DNA of 64,000 bases from Streptomyces sp. NBC_00285 (GCF_036174265.1 NZ_CP108055.1:372001-436000); one strand, 5' to 3'. Counted from the first letter of the stretch, positions 49,629-58,603 are shown. Numbers and translations: made by a program. The notes: generated by a model from the letters alone, not told the origin.

Positions 49629-50030
49629 GATCGTCCTGTGTGCGTCACTGAAGGGCTCCTCTGGTGGAAGTCATGGGTGGCTACCCAGGAGGCGAGCAGG
49701 CGCAGACCGTCTTCGAAGGACGAGCCGGGTTCGGCGGTGTAGATGGTCAGGGAGTGCGCCTCGCGGACGGACATGGGCAGGCCACGGGGCTGGTAGGTGA
49801 GTTCCAGGTCCCCGGGCTCGGGATGATCGAAGCGTTTCACGCCGCCGTGGTGGATGCACACGTGCTGGGCGGCTCCCCGGGTGCGGAACTCGGGGCTGAC
49901 GGTGGACAGCTCGCCGATGAAGCCGGGCAGGTCCTTGTCGTCGGGGTAGCGGCCGGCCTCGGCCCGTAGCGGTGCGGCCGTGACGGTGGCGGCGCTGCCC
50001 CAGTCACAGTGACCGAGCGCGACGGCATGT
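49625..50030 (-). pseudogene. MmyB-type XRE regulator, C-terminal fragment
   Basis: The translated piece reads AATVTAAPLRAEAGRYPDDK, then LPGFIGELSTVSPEFRTRGA, FDHPEPGDLELTYQPRGLPM and SLTIYTAEPGSSFEDGLRLL. This is the ligand-binding (MmyB-like) C-terminal domain of XRE regulators. The N-terminal HTH is missing. Its upstream end collides with the stop of the toxin gene at 50031. A start at 50050 is possible but would encode no HTH. Confidence 0.7.
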
Positions 50031-50342
50031 CTACAAGTCGAGAACCGCACGGAGGGCGTTGTCGACGACGTCTTGCTGTTCGGGTCCGATGTTGCCGTGG
50101 AATGTGCCGCTTTCGAAGCGGATGGCGGAGAGTTGGAGGAGGTTGACGGCGACGAGGGAGGCGTCGACTGGAGTGGTCAGGTGCACGCTCATCGCAGTGT
50201 CGGGGTGCTGGGCCGGAGCGTGGAGTACCAGGGCGACGACAGCGCCGTAGGCCTCAGCGAGCCCGTCGAGGCTGACGATGAGAACCGTACGGGTGCCCTT
50301 TCCGGTGTCGACGTCCCAGACGTCGCCCTTGCGGATGGTCAC
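50031..50342 (-). CDS. Type II toxin, MazF/PemK-like
   Basis: A 103-residue protein from a GTG that overlaps the antitoxin stop by four bases (GTGA). It begins VTIRKGDVWDVDTGKGTRTV, the beta-barrel opening of MazF/PemK ribonucleases (normally G-x-hydrophobic-W with R/T later). SLVAVNLLQLSAIRFESGTF near residue 62 and QDVVDNALRAVLDL at the C-terminus match the fold's later strands and terminal helix. It would be an mRNA endonuclease kept inactive by the small protein encoded just upstream. Confidence 0.72.
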   Translation of the reverse strand: MTIRKGDVWDVDTGKGTRTVLIVSLDGLAEAYGAVVALVLHAPAQHPDTAMSVHLTTPVDASLVAVNLLQLSAIRFESGTFHGNIGPEQQDVVDNALRAVLDL

Positions 50343-50524
50343 AGAGCGTCGCCCTCGCCCGCGAGGTCGAGGGGAGTGATGGAGACGAGCTTGCGGGCGG
50401 CGTCGAGGGTCATCTGGCGCCGAACGGCGCGCAGGATGTAGTCGTTCAGCGACGGGGCGCCGGCTGCGGCGTCGCGCAGAGGTTTATCCATGGCGTCGGG
50501 GATCCGCAGCGTGATGGCAGTCAT
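50339..50524 (-). CDS. Ribbon-helix-helix antitoxin
   Basis: A 61-residue partner of the toxin. MTAITLRIPDAMDKPLRDAA forms the N-terminal strand and first helix, followed by SLNDYILRAVRRQMTLDAAR. This is an RHH/Arc-like DNA-binding fold that also neutralises the toxin. It overlaps the toxin start by four bases. The start ATG lies just after a TATATT on the minus strand that may be its -10; autorepression is expected. Confidence 0.72.
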   Translation of the reverse strand: MTAITLRIPDAMDKPLRDAAAGAPSLNDYILRAVRRQMTLDAARKLVSITPLDLAGEGDAL

Positions 50525-50809
50525 GACGTCAAATATAGTGGCACTGATGCCATCACGGTAGGTGCGCTGGTGATGGGCTCCGAACGCCGACGCGCGTCGG
50601 TGGTCGTCGAAGCGGTCATGATCTCGCTACGGCTACCTTGCCCCCTGGGCCCTTCGCGCGGCTTTCTGGAGGGCGCAGTCCGGAGCGCGTTTCGCCGCCA
50701 CGCCTGTTTGGCCGTCAGGGAGCCGAAGGCGCCCCTCCTGCGCCCCCTTGCACTACGCGTCGGGCGAAAGATCACACCACCACGCCGCCTCCATCCAACA
50801 GTGGTGACC

Positions 50810-51571
50810 ATGCCGAACCGAGTAGCCGTCCTGTCCGACATTCACGGAGTCCTGCCGGCCCTGGAGGCGGTACTCGCCGAACCAGACATCCGCACCGCCG
50901 ATCTCATCGTGCTCACCGGCGACATCGCCGCCGGCCCGCAGCCCACCCAGGTTCTCGACCTGCTGACCAGCCTCGGCGACCGTGTCGTCTGGGTCAGCGG
51001 CAACGCCGACCGCGAACTCCTCGAATACCGCCGGGGGCAGCGCGACACGATCCCCGACCCGATCGCCCCCTGGGCAGCCGAACAGCTCCGCACGGAGCAT
51101 CTCGACCTTCTCGGCTCGCTTCCACGATCACTCTGTCTGTCCGTGAATGGCCTGGGGAAAGTGCTGTTCTGTCACGCCACTCCTCGCGACGACGAGGAGG
51201 TTGTCCTGGTCGACTCCCGCCTTGAGCGCTGGAAGGAAGTCTTCAGCGGACTCGATACGGACATCCGCACCGTGGTCTGCGGCCACACCCATATGCCGTT
51301 CGTCCGCCTCGCCCACGGGAGACTCGTGATCAACCCCGGCAGCGTCGGCATGCCCTACGGACGAACCGGGGCACACTGGGCCCTCCTGGGCCCGGGCGTC
51401 GAACTCCGCACCACGTACTTCGACATCCAAGGCGCAGCCACGCAGGTCAGCCAGGACTCGTCGTACCCGGACATCACCGCATGGGCCGACTACTTCCTGC
51501 ACGCTCGCGCGTCCGACACCGACGCCCTCGCAGCCTTCGCCCCACGGGACGGACGCGACAACAGCCCGTGA
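50810..51571 (+). CDS. Calcineurin-like metallophosphoesterase
   Basis: A 253-residue YfcE-type phosphoesterase. The five metal/active-site blocks are in order: VAVLSDIHGVLPAL near residue 5, VLTGDIAAGP near 39, VWVSGNADRE near 62, FCHATPRDDEE near 122, and VVCGHTHMPFVR near 156, with NPGSVGMPYG after it. ATG 50810 gives the compact family start; the upstream extension to 50570 is unlikely. It hydrolyses phosphodiesters or monoesters with two metals; the substrate is unknown. It is divergent from the toxin-antitoxin pair. Confidence 0.87.
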   Translation: MPNRVAVLSDIHGVLPALEAVLAEPDIRTADLIVLTGDIAAGPQPTQVLDLLTSLGDRVVWVSGNADRELLEYRRGQRDTIPDPIAPWAAEQLRTEHLDLLGSLPRSLCLSVNGLGKVLFCHATPRDDEEVVLVDSRLERWKEVFSGLDTDIRTVVCGHTHMPFVRLAHGRLVINPGSVGMPYGRTGAHWALLGPGVELRTTYFDIQGAATQVSQDSSYPDITAWADYFLHARASDTDALAAFAPRDGRDNSP

Positions 51572-51644
51572 CACGCTCTCCCCATCCACGACAACGGGCG
51601 GCCGGACACCGACTACGCGCTCGAGGCCGCCTACCAACCCCCCG

Positions 51645-51854
51645 GTGCCTGCGGATCTCGGTCGGCGGCCTCGCGGGCGGTGCGGGTACTCGCTCCCCCG
51701 CCTGGACCTGGCCCGGCGCGGCCGGTTGGAGGAGATCCGCGATGATCTCATCGCCCGAATCACCGAGGCAGAGCAGGGGGCTCGCGGGGCGCGATCGAGG
51801 GCCTCCAGGCCGGCGTTGATGAAGAGTCAAGATCTGTGGATCGAGATCGTTTAG
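51645..51854 (+). pseudogene. Recombinase-like coiled-coil tail scrap
   Basis: A short frame includes RLDLARRGRLEEIRDDLIAR and ITEAEQGARG, which resembles the C-terminal helix of actinobacterial recombinases or transposase helpers. It has no start context and no catalytic part; the last codons overlap the end of the GNAT gene. Low confidence. Confidence 0.3.
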
Positions 51855-52306
51855 AGGACCCTCGTCATGAACGTACTGTTCGAGTCGGGTTGGTAGTCGG
51901 CGAACGCCTCGCAGTCGACGAACCCGAACTTCTCGTACAGCTTCCTGGCGGGCAGGAAGAAATCGGCCGCGCCGGTTTCCAGACTCAGCCGCGTGAATCC
52001 CATGCGCTTGGTCTCGGTGACGATGTGCTCCAGCAACATGGATGCGACCCCGCTTCGCTTACGTGTCGGGGTGGTGCGCATGGACTTCAACTCCGCGTGG
52101 TCCGCGTCCAGCCTCTTGATCGCACCGCAGCCCACCAAGCTGTCACCGTCCATGACCGACCAGAACGTGATCTCGGGCTTGCGGAGTTCGTCGAGATCGA
52201 GGGCGTGCTTGCTTTCCACAGGCGTGATGGACCGCATCTGCTGGACGTGCTCGGCGAGGAACCCGGCGATCTGTGGGCCGAGGAGGTCGTCCACTACGAT
52301 CTTCAC
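51851..52306 (-). CDS. GNAT-family N-acetyltransferase
   Basis: A 151-residue acetyltransferase from GTG 52306. ITFWSVMDGDSLVGCGAIKR gives strands 2-3. The acetyl-CoA pyrophosphate loop is RTTPTRKRSGVASMLLEHIV (R/QxxGxA form, here RKRSGVA) near residue 82. The C-terminal LYEKFGFVDCEAFADYQPDS is the usual end of the fold. It acetylates a small amine using acetyl-CoA; the substrate is unknown. It is convergent with the recombinase-like scrap. Confidence 0.85.
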   Translation of the reverse strand: MKIVVDDLLGPQIAGFLAEHVQQMRSITPVESKHALDLDELRKPEITFWSVMDGDSLVGCGAIKRLDADHAELKSMRTTPTRKRSGVASMLLEHIVTETKRMGFTRLSLETGAADFFLPARKLYEKFGFVDCEAFADYQPDSNSTFMTRVL

Positions 52307-52380
52307 TGTGCTCGCCCTTCGTCGGGACTCTCGGTGCCGCGGGTGCTGTGTCACGTTCCCCAAGCCGCTTGAGATGGGGG

Positions 52381-52809
52381 CTACTTTTCGGGACGTCGGC
52401 AAGTTTGCCACCTGGGCGAACGATCAATAGCCAATATTTGCAGGCCGGTTGAGATGCTTAATGCTGCGTAAGCCTCGGGGCGTTCGGCGAGGTGGCCGCG
52501 TTCGAAGCGGGTTCCGGCGCGGACCAGGGTGACGAGCTTGCAGACCATGGCAAGCGCGGCGGCGGCAGTGCCGGCGCCCTTGGTGACCTTGGTCCTGAGC
52601 AGGACCGTCGCGAACGTCGATTCGATGGGATTTGTCGTAGGCAGGTGAACCCAGTGCTCGGCCGGGAAGCCGTAGAACGCCAGCAGTTCATCGACATCGT
52701 TGGTGATCTTCCGAGCCGCCTTGGGCCACAGCTCGCCGTACGTCTTGTCGAACGCGGCGACGGCCTTGGCCACATGCTCGCGGTCCTCGGCGTTGCAGAT
52801 GTCCTGCAA
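52381..52809 (-). pseudogene. IS256-family transposase, C-terminal fragment
   Basis: About 142 codons match the end of IS256 transposases: CNAEDREHVAKAVAAFDKTY, WPKAARKITNDVDELLAFYG, FPAEHWVHLPTTNPIESTFA (the conserved E region), then LRTKVTKGAGTAAAALAMVC. The DD part upstream is missing and the frame enters unrelated DNA near 52810, so it is inactive. Confidence 0.82.
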
Positions 52810-53247
52810 TGAGCCTCCGGCAACTTGAAGACGCAGGTCAAAGGGCTGGCGTTACGGTCGCCCCAGGTTCTCACGCTGGTCGGAGGCGGCAGTCTCCGGA
52901 GTCGATCGTCTGGCAGCGGTTGACTTCAGGATTCGCCATGACGAGCCGGGCGCGCAGGAGGTGGGTGGCGCGGGTGGCCTCCGTCCTCACTCTCAAGTCA
53001 AGTGCGGCGCACAGTAGTTCCGGTCAGGAACCCGAGTCCGGGTGTGGGTCGGCTGACGGGTCTGCGGGCCCATGCCGGCAGTCAGCGGCCAGGTGAAGCT
53101 TGCTGCCCGCCTCTGGAGCACTGAAGGAGAGCGGATTTCTGCCGGAGATTCCGCCGACGCCAGTAGCGGCGACGGTTCTCCCGCCCAACCGGTCTCGATG
53201 TTCTGCCCGTTCTGTACTTCAGGGCCGGTGACCCGGCACCGCCGGTG
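52810..53247. other. Region without recognisable genes
   Basis: 438 bp between the IS256 scrap and the SDR stop. Frames on either strand have no recognisable product, and no IS256 inverted repeat could be placed with confidence. It probably consists of degraded insertion-sequence or gene DNA. Confidence 0.4.
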
Positions 53248-53946
53248 TCAGGACCAGGCGATCTCGCCATGGCGGTCGATGAAGCGTCCGGTGCCGGCGC
53301 CGGGCTCCTCGGTGGCGAGGGCGACGATCGCGTCCGTGCCCTCGGTGAGGGTCTGGGGGCCGCTGTGACCGTTGAGGTCGGTCGCGGTGTAGCCGGGGTC
53401 GGCGGCGTTGACGCGAATGCCCTTGAGCCCCTTGGCGTACTGCGTGGTCAACATCGTCAGCGCCGCCTTCGAGGAGGCGTACAGCGGCACGACGACGTGC
53501 GACTCGGACCGGCCGGGGTCGTGGGTGAAGGCGAGGGAGCCCATGCCACTGCTGACGTTGATGATCACGGGGTCGTCCGAGCGGCGCAGCAGCGGCAGAA
53601 ACGCGGTGGTGGTGCGGACGACGCCGATGACGTTGACGTCGAGGACTGCGCGGGCGTCCGCGGCGGTGAGGTCGCCGGGATCACCGAAGGGTCCCTGTAC
53701 CCCCGCGTTGTTGATCAGGACGTCGATCCTGCCCTCGTGCTCGGCGACGTCCGCGGCGGCGGCGGCCACGGACGCGTCGTCGCTCACGTCGACGGGGACG
53801 AAGCGTGCGCCCAGCGCGGCGGCTGCCTCCTCACCCCGCTCACGGTCGCGGGCTCCCAGGAGAACGGTGTGACCGCACGCGATGAGGCGGCGGGCTGTCT
53901 CGCGGCCGATGCCCTTGTTGGCTCCGGTGATGAAAGTGATCGTCAT
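53248..53946 (-). CDS. Short-chain dehydrogenase/reductase, divergent to an XRE gene
   Basis: A 232-residue SDR. NAD(P) site ITGANKGIGRETARRLIA lies near residue 6, the NNAG motif in VLINNAGVQGPFG near 80, catalytic Ser in INVSSGMGSLAF near 130, Tyr-x3-Lys as LYASSKAALTML near 152, and NAADPGYTATDLNG near 180. The catalytic set is complete. It is encoded divergently from the MmyB-type XRE regulator at 54061, a frequent Streptomyces arrangement in which the regulator controls the SDR; the gap is 114 bp. The substrate is unknown. Confidence 0.9.
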   Translation of the reverse strand: MTITFITGANKGIGRETARRLIACGHTVLLGARDRERGEEAAAALGARFVPVDVSDDASVAAAAADVAEHEGRIDVLINNAGVQGPFGDPGDLTAADARAVLDVNVIGVVRTTTAFLPLLRRSDDPVIINVSSGMGSLAFTHDPGRSESHVVVPLYASSKAALTMLTTQYAKGLKGIRVNAADPGYTATDLNGHSGPQTLTEGTDAIVALATEEPGAGTGRFIDRHGEIAWS

Positions 53947-54060
53947 GCCTTCGATGGTCGCCTGGACGAGGGAGCCGGACCAGGGACGCTTCGACGGTGG
54001 GAAGACCAGTACCACCCTTGCGCCCCCGCAGGTGATCGGGGACGCGGGAGGATGGAGGGC

Positions 54061-54930
54061 ATGACGACGACACCCCCCGGGGCCGGACTGGGCGCGGCGA
54101 TCCGCACATGGCGGAACCGGCTGCCCCCGTCGGCCGCCGGGCTGCCGGTCGTCCGCAAGCGCCGGGCTGTCGGGCTGCGGCGCGAGGAACTGGCCGACCT
54201 GGCCGGGGTGTCGGTCGACTACGTCGTGCGCCTGGAGCAGGGGCGGGCCACGGCACCCTCGGCGTCGGTGGTGGCGTCTCTGGCACGTGCCCTCCAGCTG
54301 TCCACCGCCGAGCGGGACCACCTCTACCGGCTGGCCCGGATCGTGCCGCCGGCGGACGGCACGATCAGCGACCATCTCCCGCCCGGCATGCAGCGTGTGC
54401 TCGTCCGCCTCGGAGACGTGGCAGTCGCCGTGTTCGCGGCGGACTGGCAACTGGTGTGGTGGAACCACGGGTGGGCCGCCCTGCTGGGCGACCCCCTGGC
54501 CGCGCCGCCGCGGATGCGCAACTTCGCCCGCGACAGGTTCCCGGTGGACGCCGAACACACCTCGCTCGCGCTGTGGCCGGTCACCGACGCGGATCCCGAC
54601 ACCACCGACTCCGCCCTCGTCTCCGACCTGCGCCGCGCCACCGGCCGCTTCCCCCGGGACAGTCGCCTGGCCGCGCTGGTCCGCGACCTGAACGCAGGCA
54701 ACGAGAGGTTCGCCGAGTTGTGGGCGAAGGGAGAGGTGACCGCGAACCGCGAGGTCCGCAAGACGGTCGACCACCCGTTGGTGGGTCCGGTCACGGTGGA
54801 CTGCGATGTCCTGACCGACGGCGACACCGAGCTCAAGATCGTCATCATGACCGCGGCGCCGGGCAGCGAGGACGAGACAAAACTCCAGCTCACCACCGTC
54901 GTCGGCCCACCGGCCGGCACGCGCAACTGA
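54061..54930 (+). CDS. XRE-family regulator with MmyB-like ligand domain
   Basis: A 289-residue regulator. The HTH lies at residues 30-85: RAVGLRREELADLAGVSVDY then YVVRLEQGRATAPSASVVAS. The C-terminal MmyB-like domain starts near 110 (VFAADWQLVWWNHGWAALLG, RMRNFARDRF, then LVRDLNAGNERFAELWAKGE and VDHPLVGPVTVDCDVL). This domain binds small ligands, possibly fatty acids or flavin-like molecules, in homologues. It is divergent from the SDR at 53248 and probably represses it. Confidence 0.88.
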   Translation: MTTTPPGAGLGAAIRTWRNRLPPSAAGLPVVRKRRAVGLRREELADLAGVSVDYVVRLEQGRATAPSASVVASLARALQLSTAERDHLYRLARIVPPADGTISDHLPPGMQRVLVRLGDVAVAVFAADWQLVWWNHGWAALLGDPLAAPPRMRNFARDRFPVDAEHTSLALWPVTDADPDTTDSALVSDLRRATGRFPRDSRLAALVRDLNAGNERFAELWAKGEVTANREVRKTVDHPLVGPVTVDCDVLTDGDTELKIVIMTAAPGSEDETKLQLTTVVGPPAGTRN

Positions 54931-55156
54931 TCCGCCCCGCGCGTCGGCCGACCGGCGGCTCACGGTCCCCTGTCAATCCCTTCGCGTCGTGGGGAACCTT
55001 TCAAGCGGCCAACTCCACGGATGGGTCGGCATTGGGGCGCGGCGCGACGAGACGCCCTTGGCCAATCGCCGGACCCGTCGAACACGCTCTGAACCTCGTC
55101 AGCCAGGTGGTGCCCCAGTGGCCGGGCGAACGTGTCGTTGGTCGGTGCGGCATGTG

Positions 55157-55347
55157 TTACTCCGCTCTGTAGTAGCACCTCTGCGGATTCTCTGCGGCCA
55201 GGCAGAGAGCTGGAGGCTTGGGCGTATGGGTCACGAACACGTTGTCGTGTGCCAGTCCGTGCATCAGCAGCAGCGGACGACCACGCTTCGGAGCGTCGGC
55301 GAGCAGCGAGAACATCTCATAGTGCTCCGAGTATTTGTCGGGCCAGA
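55157..55347 (-). pseudogene. Prolyl-oligopeptidase-like C-terminal scrap
   Basis: A minus frame reads YSEHYEMFSLLADAPKRGRP and LLLMHGLAHDNVFVTHTP. The HGLAxDN block is the acid-containing strand of S9/alpha-beta hydrolases. The frame then runs into unrelated codons to a TAA at 55157. The nucleophile and histidine parts are missing. It borders the FAD-oxidase scrap. Confidence 0.5.
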
Positions 55348-55437
55348 CCGAAGAAGCGCCCTTTCCAGCAGGCGTCGTGGAGCCGCCGGCCGGTGAGCGG
55401 GGCGCCGGACATCGCGGCGTGGAAGACGTCGGGTCGA

Positions 55438-55757
55438 CGCAGCACCGCGGACCCGTACGCGGGCGCCGTCGTCGAGGATCTCGATGCTCCGGAAGGTGCA
55501 GCGGGTGTCAACGAAGACCTCGTCATTGGTGGCCTGGCCGGAGAGGCTGGGGCCGCCGGAGCGGAAGGTGAGGGTCAGCCCGTGGGCGGCACCTGTGCGC
55601 AGGACTTCGGCCACCTGGGCGCTCTCCTTGGGGGTGACCACGGCGTCGGGCACCAGCAGGCAGTGCAAGGCGCCGGTCCAAGTCGCGAGCGGCGACAGTA
55701 CCCGGGGCTGCCGCCTCCAGCCGGGCGAGCAGGGTCGCGTCGGCGGTGAGGAGGGCG
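55438..55757 (-). pseudogene. FAD-binding oxidoreductase N-terminal piece, frameshifted
   Basis: The frame right after the dehydratase stop reads TDALLTADATLLARLEAAAP. About 20 codons on, the match shifts frame to PDAVVTPKESAQVAEVLRTG, then LTFRSGGPSLSGQATNDEVF (the FAD-binding PP-loop region of glycolate/lactate oxidase-like proteins) and RSIEILDDGARVRVRG. It then ends. It has no start codon, one frameshift and no C-terminal half. It was probably the next gene of the dehydratase operon. Confidence 0.72.
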
Positions 55758-57479
55758 TCAGTGCGACTCGCGGGTCACCTCGGAGCCGCTGGAGCCGACC
55801 AGGAAGTCCAGGTCGGCGCCGGTGTCGGCTTGCAGGACGTGGTCGACGTAGAGGCGTTCCCAACCGCGGCGGGGTGCAGCAAAGGCGTCGAGCGTGGCCT
55901 GGTCGGGCTTGCGGGCGGCGAGTTCGTCGGCGGGTACGTCGACATCGATACGGCGGGCCTCGACGTCGAGGGTGATCACGTCGCCGGTGCGGACGAGGGC
56001 GAGGGGGCCGCCGGCCGCTGCTTCGGGGGCCACGTGCAGGACGACGGTGCCGTAGGCGGTGCCGCTCATCCGGCCGTCGCAGACGCGGACCATGTCGCGG
56101 ACGCCCTGTTCGAGGAGTTTCTTCGGCAGGGGCATGTTGGAGACCTCGGGCATGCCCGGGTAGCCCTTGGGGCCGCAGCCGCGCAGGACCAGGACGGAGT
56201 CGGCGTCGACGTCGAGGTCCGGGTCGTCGATGCGGACGTGGAAGTCCTCGATGGAGTCGAACACGACGGCCCGGCCCCGGTGTTGGAGCAGGTGCGGGGA
56301 GGCTGCGGCCGGTTTGATCAGTGCGCCGTCGGGGGCGAGGTTGCCGCGCAGGACGGCGATGCCGCCCTCGGCGACCAGCGGCTTCGCGCGGGAGCGGATG
56401 ACCTCGGCGTCCCAGATCGGGGCGTCGTCGAGGAAGTCGACCAGCGGCTCGCCGGTGACGGTCAGGGCGTCGGGGTCGAGCAGGTCGCGCACTTCGCGCA
56501 GGACGGCGAGCAGGCCGCCGGCGCGGTGGAGGTCCTCCATGAGGAAGCGGCCGGCGGGCTGGAGGTCGACCAGGACGGGCACGCGGGAGCCGATGCGGTC
56601 GAAGTCGTCCAGGGTGAGCTCGATGCCGAGCCGGCCGGCGATGGCCAGGAGGTGGACGACGGCGTTGGTGGAGCCGCCGATGGCGGCCAGGGCGACGATC
56701 GCGTTGTGGAAGGACGCCTTGGTGAGGAAGGTGCCCGGGCGCCGGTCACCGGCGACCATGCCGACGGCGAGCCGGCCGGTGTGGTGCGCGGCTTCCAGTA
56801 GCCGGCTGTCGGGCGCGGGGGTTCCGGCCACGCCGGGGAGCACGGTGCCCAGTGCCTCCGCGACCAGGGCCATGGTCGAGGCGGTGCCCATGGTGTTGCA
56901 GTGTCCTCGGCTGCGGATCATCGAGGACTCGGAGCGTACGAACTGCTCCTGGGAGAGGGTGCCCGCGCGCACCTCCTCCGACAGCTGCCACACGCCGGTG
57001 CCGCAGCCCAGCAGGCCGCCGCGGAAGGTGCCGTTGAGCATCGGTCCGCCGGGGACGACGACCGCGGGCAGGTCGACCGACGCGGCGGCCATCAGCAGCG
57101 AGGGGATGGTCTTGTCGCAGCCGCCCAGCAGCACCACACCGTCGATGGGGTTGGCCCGCAGCATCTCCTCGGTCGCCATCGCGGCCATGTTCCGCCACAG
57201 CATGGCGGTGGGCCGTACGTTCGTCTCGCCCAGCGACACCACCGGGAGGTCGAGCGGGATGCCGCCGGCCTCGTAGACGCCGTTGCGGACCGAGGCCGCC
57301 ACCTCGTCGAGGTGGGCGTTGCAGGGGGTCAGGTCGGAGGCGGTGTTGGCGATGGCGATCTGGGGCCGGCCGGTGAAGGCGTCGTCGGGTACACCCCGCC
57401 GCATCCACGCCCGGTGGATGTAGGCGTTGCGGTCCTGGCCCGCGTACCACTGTGCGCTGCGGAGAGCCACCTCAACCAT
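55758..57479 (-). CDS. IlvD/Edd-family dehydratase (sugar-acid type)
   Basis: A 573-residue dehydratase with an iron-sulfur cluster. The three cluster/active-site blocks appear: TPCNAHLDEVAASVRNG near residue 55, LLGGCDKTIPSLLMAAAS near 125, and SRGHCNTMGTASTMALVAE near 197. ILVD-like endings (VCDGRMSGTAYGTVVLHVAP near 460) follow. The N-terminal length and RNAYIHRAWMRRGVPDDAFT resemble arabonate/xylonate dehydratases rather than amino-acid IlvD. It converts a sugar acid to its 2-keto-3-deoxy form. ATG 57479 follows GGAAGG. The divergent IclR and downstream zinc dehydrogenase support a sugar-acid catabolic locus. Confidence 0.87.
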   Translation of the reverse strand: MVEVALRSAQWYAGQDRNAYIHRAWMRRGVPDDAFTGRPQIAIANTASDLTPCNAHLDEVAASVRNGVYEAGGIPLDLPVVSLGETNVRPTAMLWRNMAAMATEEMLRANPIDGVVLLGGCDKTIPSLLMAAASVDLPAVVVPGGPMLNGTFRGGLLGCGTGVWQLSEEVRAGTLSQEQFVRSESSMIRSRGHCNTMGTASTMALVAEALGTVLPGVAGTPAPDSRLLEAAHHTGRLAVGMVAGDRRPGTFLTKASFHNAIVALAAIGGSTNAVVHLLAIAGRLGIELTLDDFDRIGSRVPVLVDLQPAGRFLMEDLHRAGGLLAVLREVRDLLDPDALTVTGEPLVDFLDDAPIWDAEVIRSRAKPLVAEGGIAVLRGNLAPDGALIKPAAASPHLLQHRGRAVVFDSIEDFHVRIDDPDLDVDADSVLVLRGCGPKGYPGMPEVSNMPLPKKLLEQGVRDMVRVCDGRMSGTAYGTVVLHVAPEAAAGGPLALVRTGDVITLDVEARRIDVDVPADELAARKPDQATLDAFAAPRRGWERLYVDHVLQADTGADLDFLVGSSGSEVTRESH

Positions 57480-57521
57480 TCCTTCCAATAGTCGGTACGC
57501 CGATCTAAAGTGTGGAACGCC

Positions 57522-58346
57522 ATGGAGCATACGCAGGCCTTCGACGGACCGACAGACCCCGGTGAGGACGGCGCAACCGGTACCGACGGCGGCCGGCTCG
57601 TCGGCTCGGACCGGGTACTCGCCGTCCTCAAGGAACTCGCGCGCCATCCCGACGGGGTGGGCCTGGACGAGGTGACCCGCGCGATCGGCAGCCCGAAGCC
57701 GACCGTGCACCGGGCGCTCGGCGCTCTGCGCCGGGCCGGGCTGGCCGACCAGGACGCGAGCAGCCGCTATGTGCTCGGGGACGAGTTCCTGCGCATGGCG
57801 TTCGCGCACCACGAGGCCCGCCCCGACCATGTCCGTGTCCGCCCGGCCCTGCAGGCGCTGGCGCACCGGTTCGGCGAGACGGCGCACTACGCGGTCCTCG
57901 ACGGCCGGGAGGTCGTCTACCGGGCCAAGGTCGACCCGCCGTCCGGTGCCGTCAAGCTGACGTCGACGATCGGCGGACGTAACCCGGCCCACGCCACCGC
58001 GGTCGGGAAACTGCTGCTCGCCCGGGAGCTGACGTCCCTGGAGGACGTTGAGACGTGGGTGGGCTCCTTCCCGCTTGAGCGCCGCACCGACCGGACGCTG
58101 TGCACGGCGGCCGAACTGCACCGTGCCCTCGGGACCGCGATCGAACGGGGCTATGCCTGCGACGACCAGGAGAACGAGACCGGCGTGAACTGCCTCGCCC
58201 TGCCCGTCTACCTCACCTCGCCCACGACCCCCTCCGGAGCGGTGAGCGTCAGCGCGCTCGCCTACCGGACCCCGCTGGCCGACCTGGTGAACGCTTTCAC
58301 GGAGATTCGTGCTCTGCTCGGCCCGCTCGCCGACCCCCTGGCCTGA
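57522..58346 (+). CDS. IclR-family transcriptional regulator
   Basis: A 274-residue regulator. The winged HTH lies at residues 30-90 (SDRVLAVLKELARHPDGVGL, SPKPTVHRALGALRRAGLAD). The C-terminal effector domain has YVLGDEFLRMAFAHH near 88, VVYRAKVDPP near 135, GRNPAHATAVGKLLLARELT near 152, and GVNCLALPVYL near 225. ATG 57522 begins MEHTQAFDG. The gap to the divergent dehydratase is only 42 bp, so its operator must overlap both promoters. IclR regulators of sugar-acid genes bind their substrate or product; the effector here is unknown. Confidence 0.9.
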   Translation: MEHTQAFDGPTDPGEDGATGTDGGRLVGSDRVLAVLKELARHPDGVGLDEVTRAIGSPKPTVHRALGALRRAGLADQDASSRYVLGDEFLRMAFAHHEARPDHVRVRPALQALAHRFGETAHYAVLDGREVVYRAKVDPPSGAVKLTSTIGGRNPAHATAVGKLLLARELTSLEDVETWVGSFPLERRTDRTLCTAAELHRALGTAIERGYACDDQENETGVNCLALPVYLTSPTTPSGAVSVSALAYRTPLADLVNAFTEIRALLGPLADPLA

Positions 58347-58394
58347 ACCACTGCCTTCTCCCCCATCGTCCCGCCCCACCCTGGAGACAGAGTC

Positions 58395-58592
58395 GTGCAC
58401 CTCATGCGCATCGGCGCCCCCGGCGCCGAGAAGCCCGTCGCACGCATCGACGACGAGACATACGTCGACCTTGCCCCGCCCGGCGTCGGCATGGGCCTCA
58501 CCCCGCCCGTCTACCTGCAGCCGGGCGACGTAATCGAACTCGGCATCGACCGCCTCGGCAGCCGGCGCCAGCACGCGCTCGGCCCACGGTGA
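58395..58592 (+). pseudogene. Fumarylacetoacetate hydrolase-like protein with internal deletion
   Basis: A 65-codon open frame from GTG (GGAGAC upstream) joins the N-terminus of an FAH-family protein (LMRIGAPGAEKPVARIDDET) directly to its C-terminus (GVGMGLTPPVYLQPGDVIEL). About 200 residues, including the metal-binding active site, are lost, yet the reading frame is kept. It cannot be an active hydrolase. The normal gene would cleave the 2-keto-3-deoxy acid made by the dehydratase or a relative. Confidence 0.75.
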
Positions 58593-58603
58593 GCAGCCGG
58601 CCG

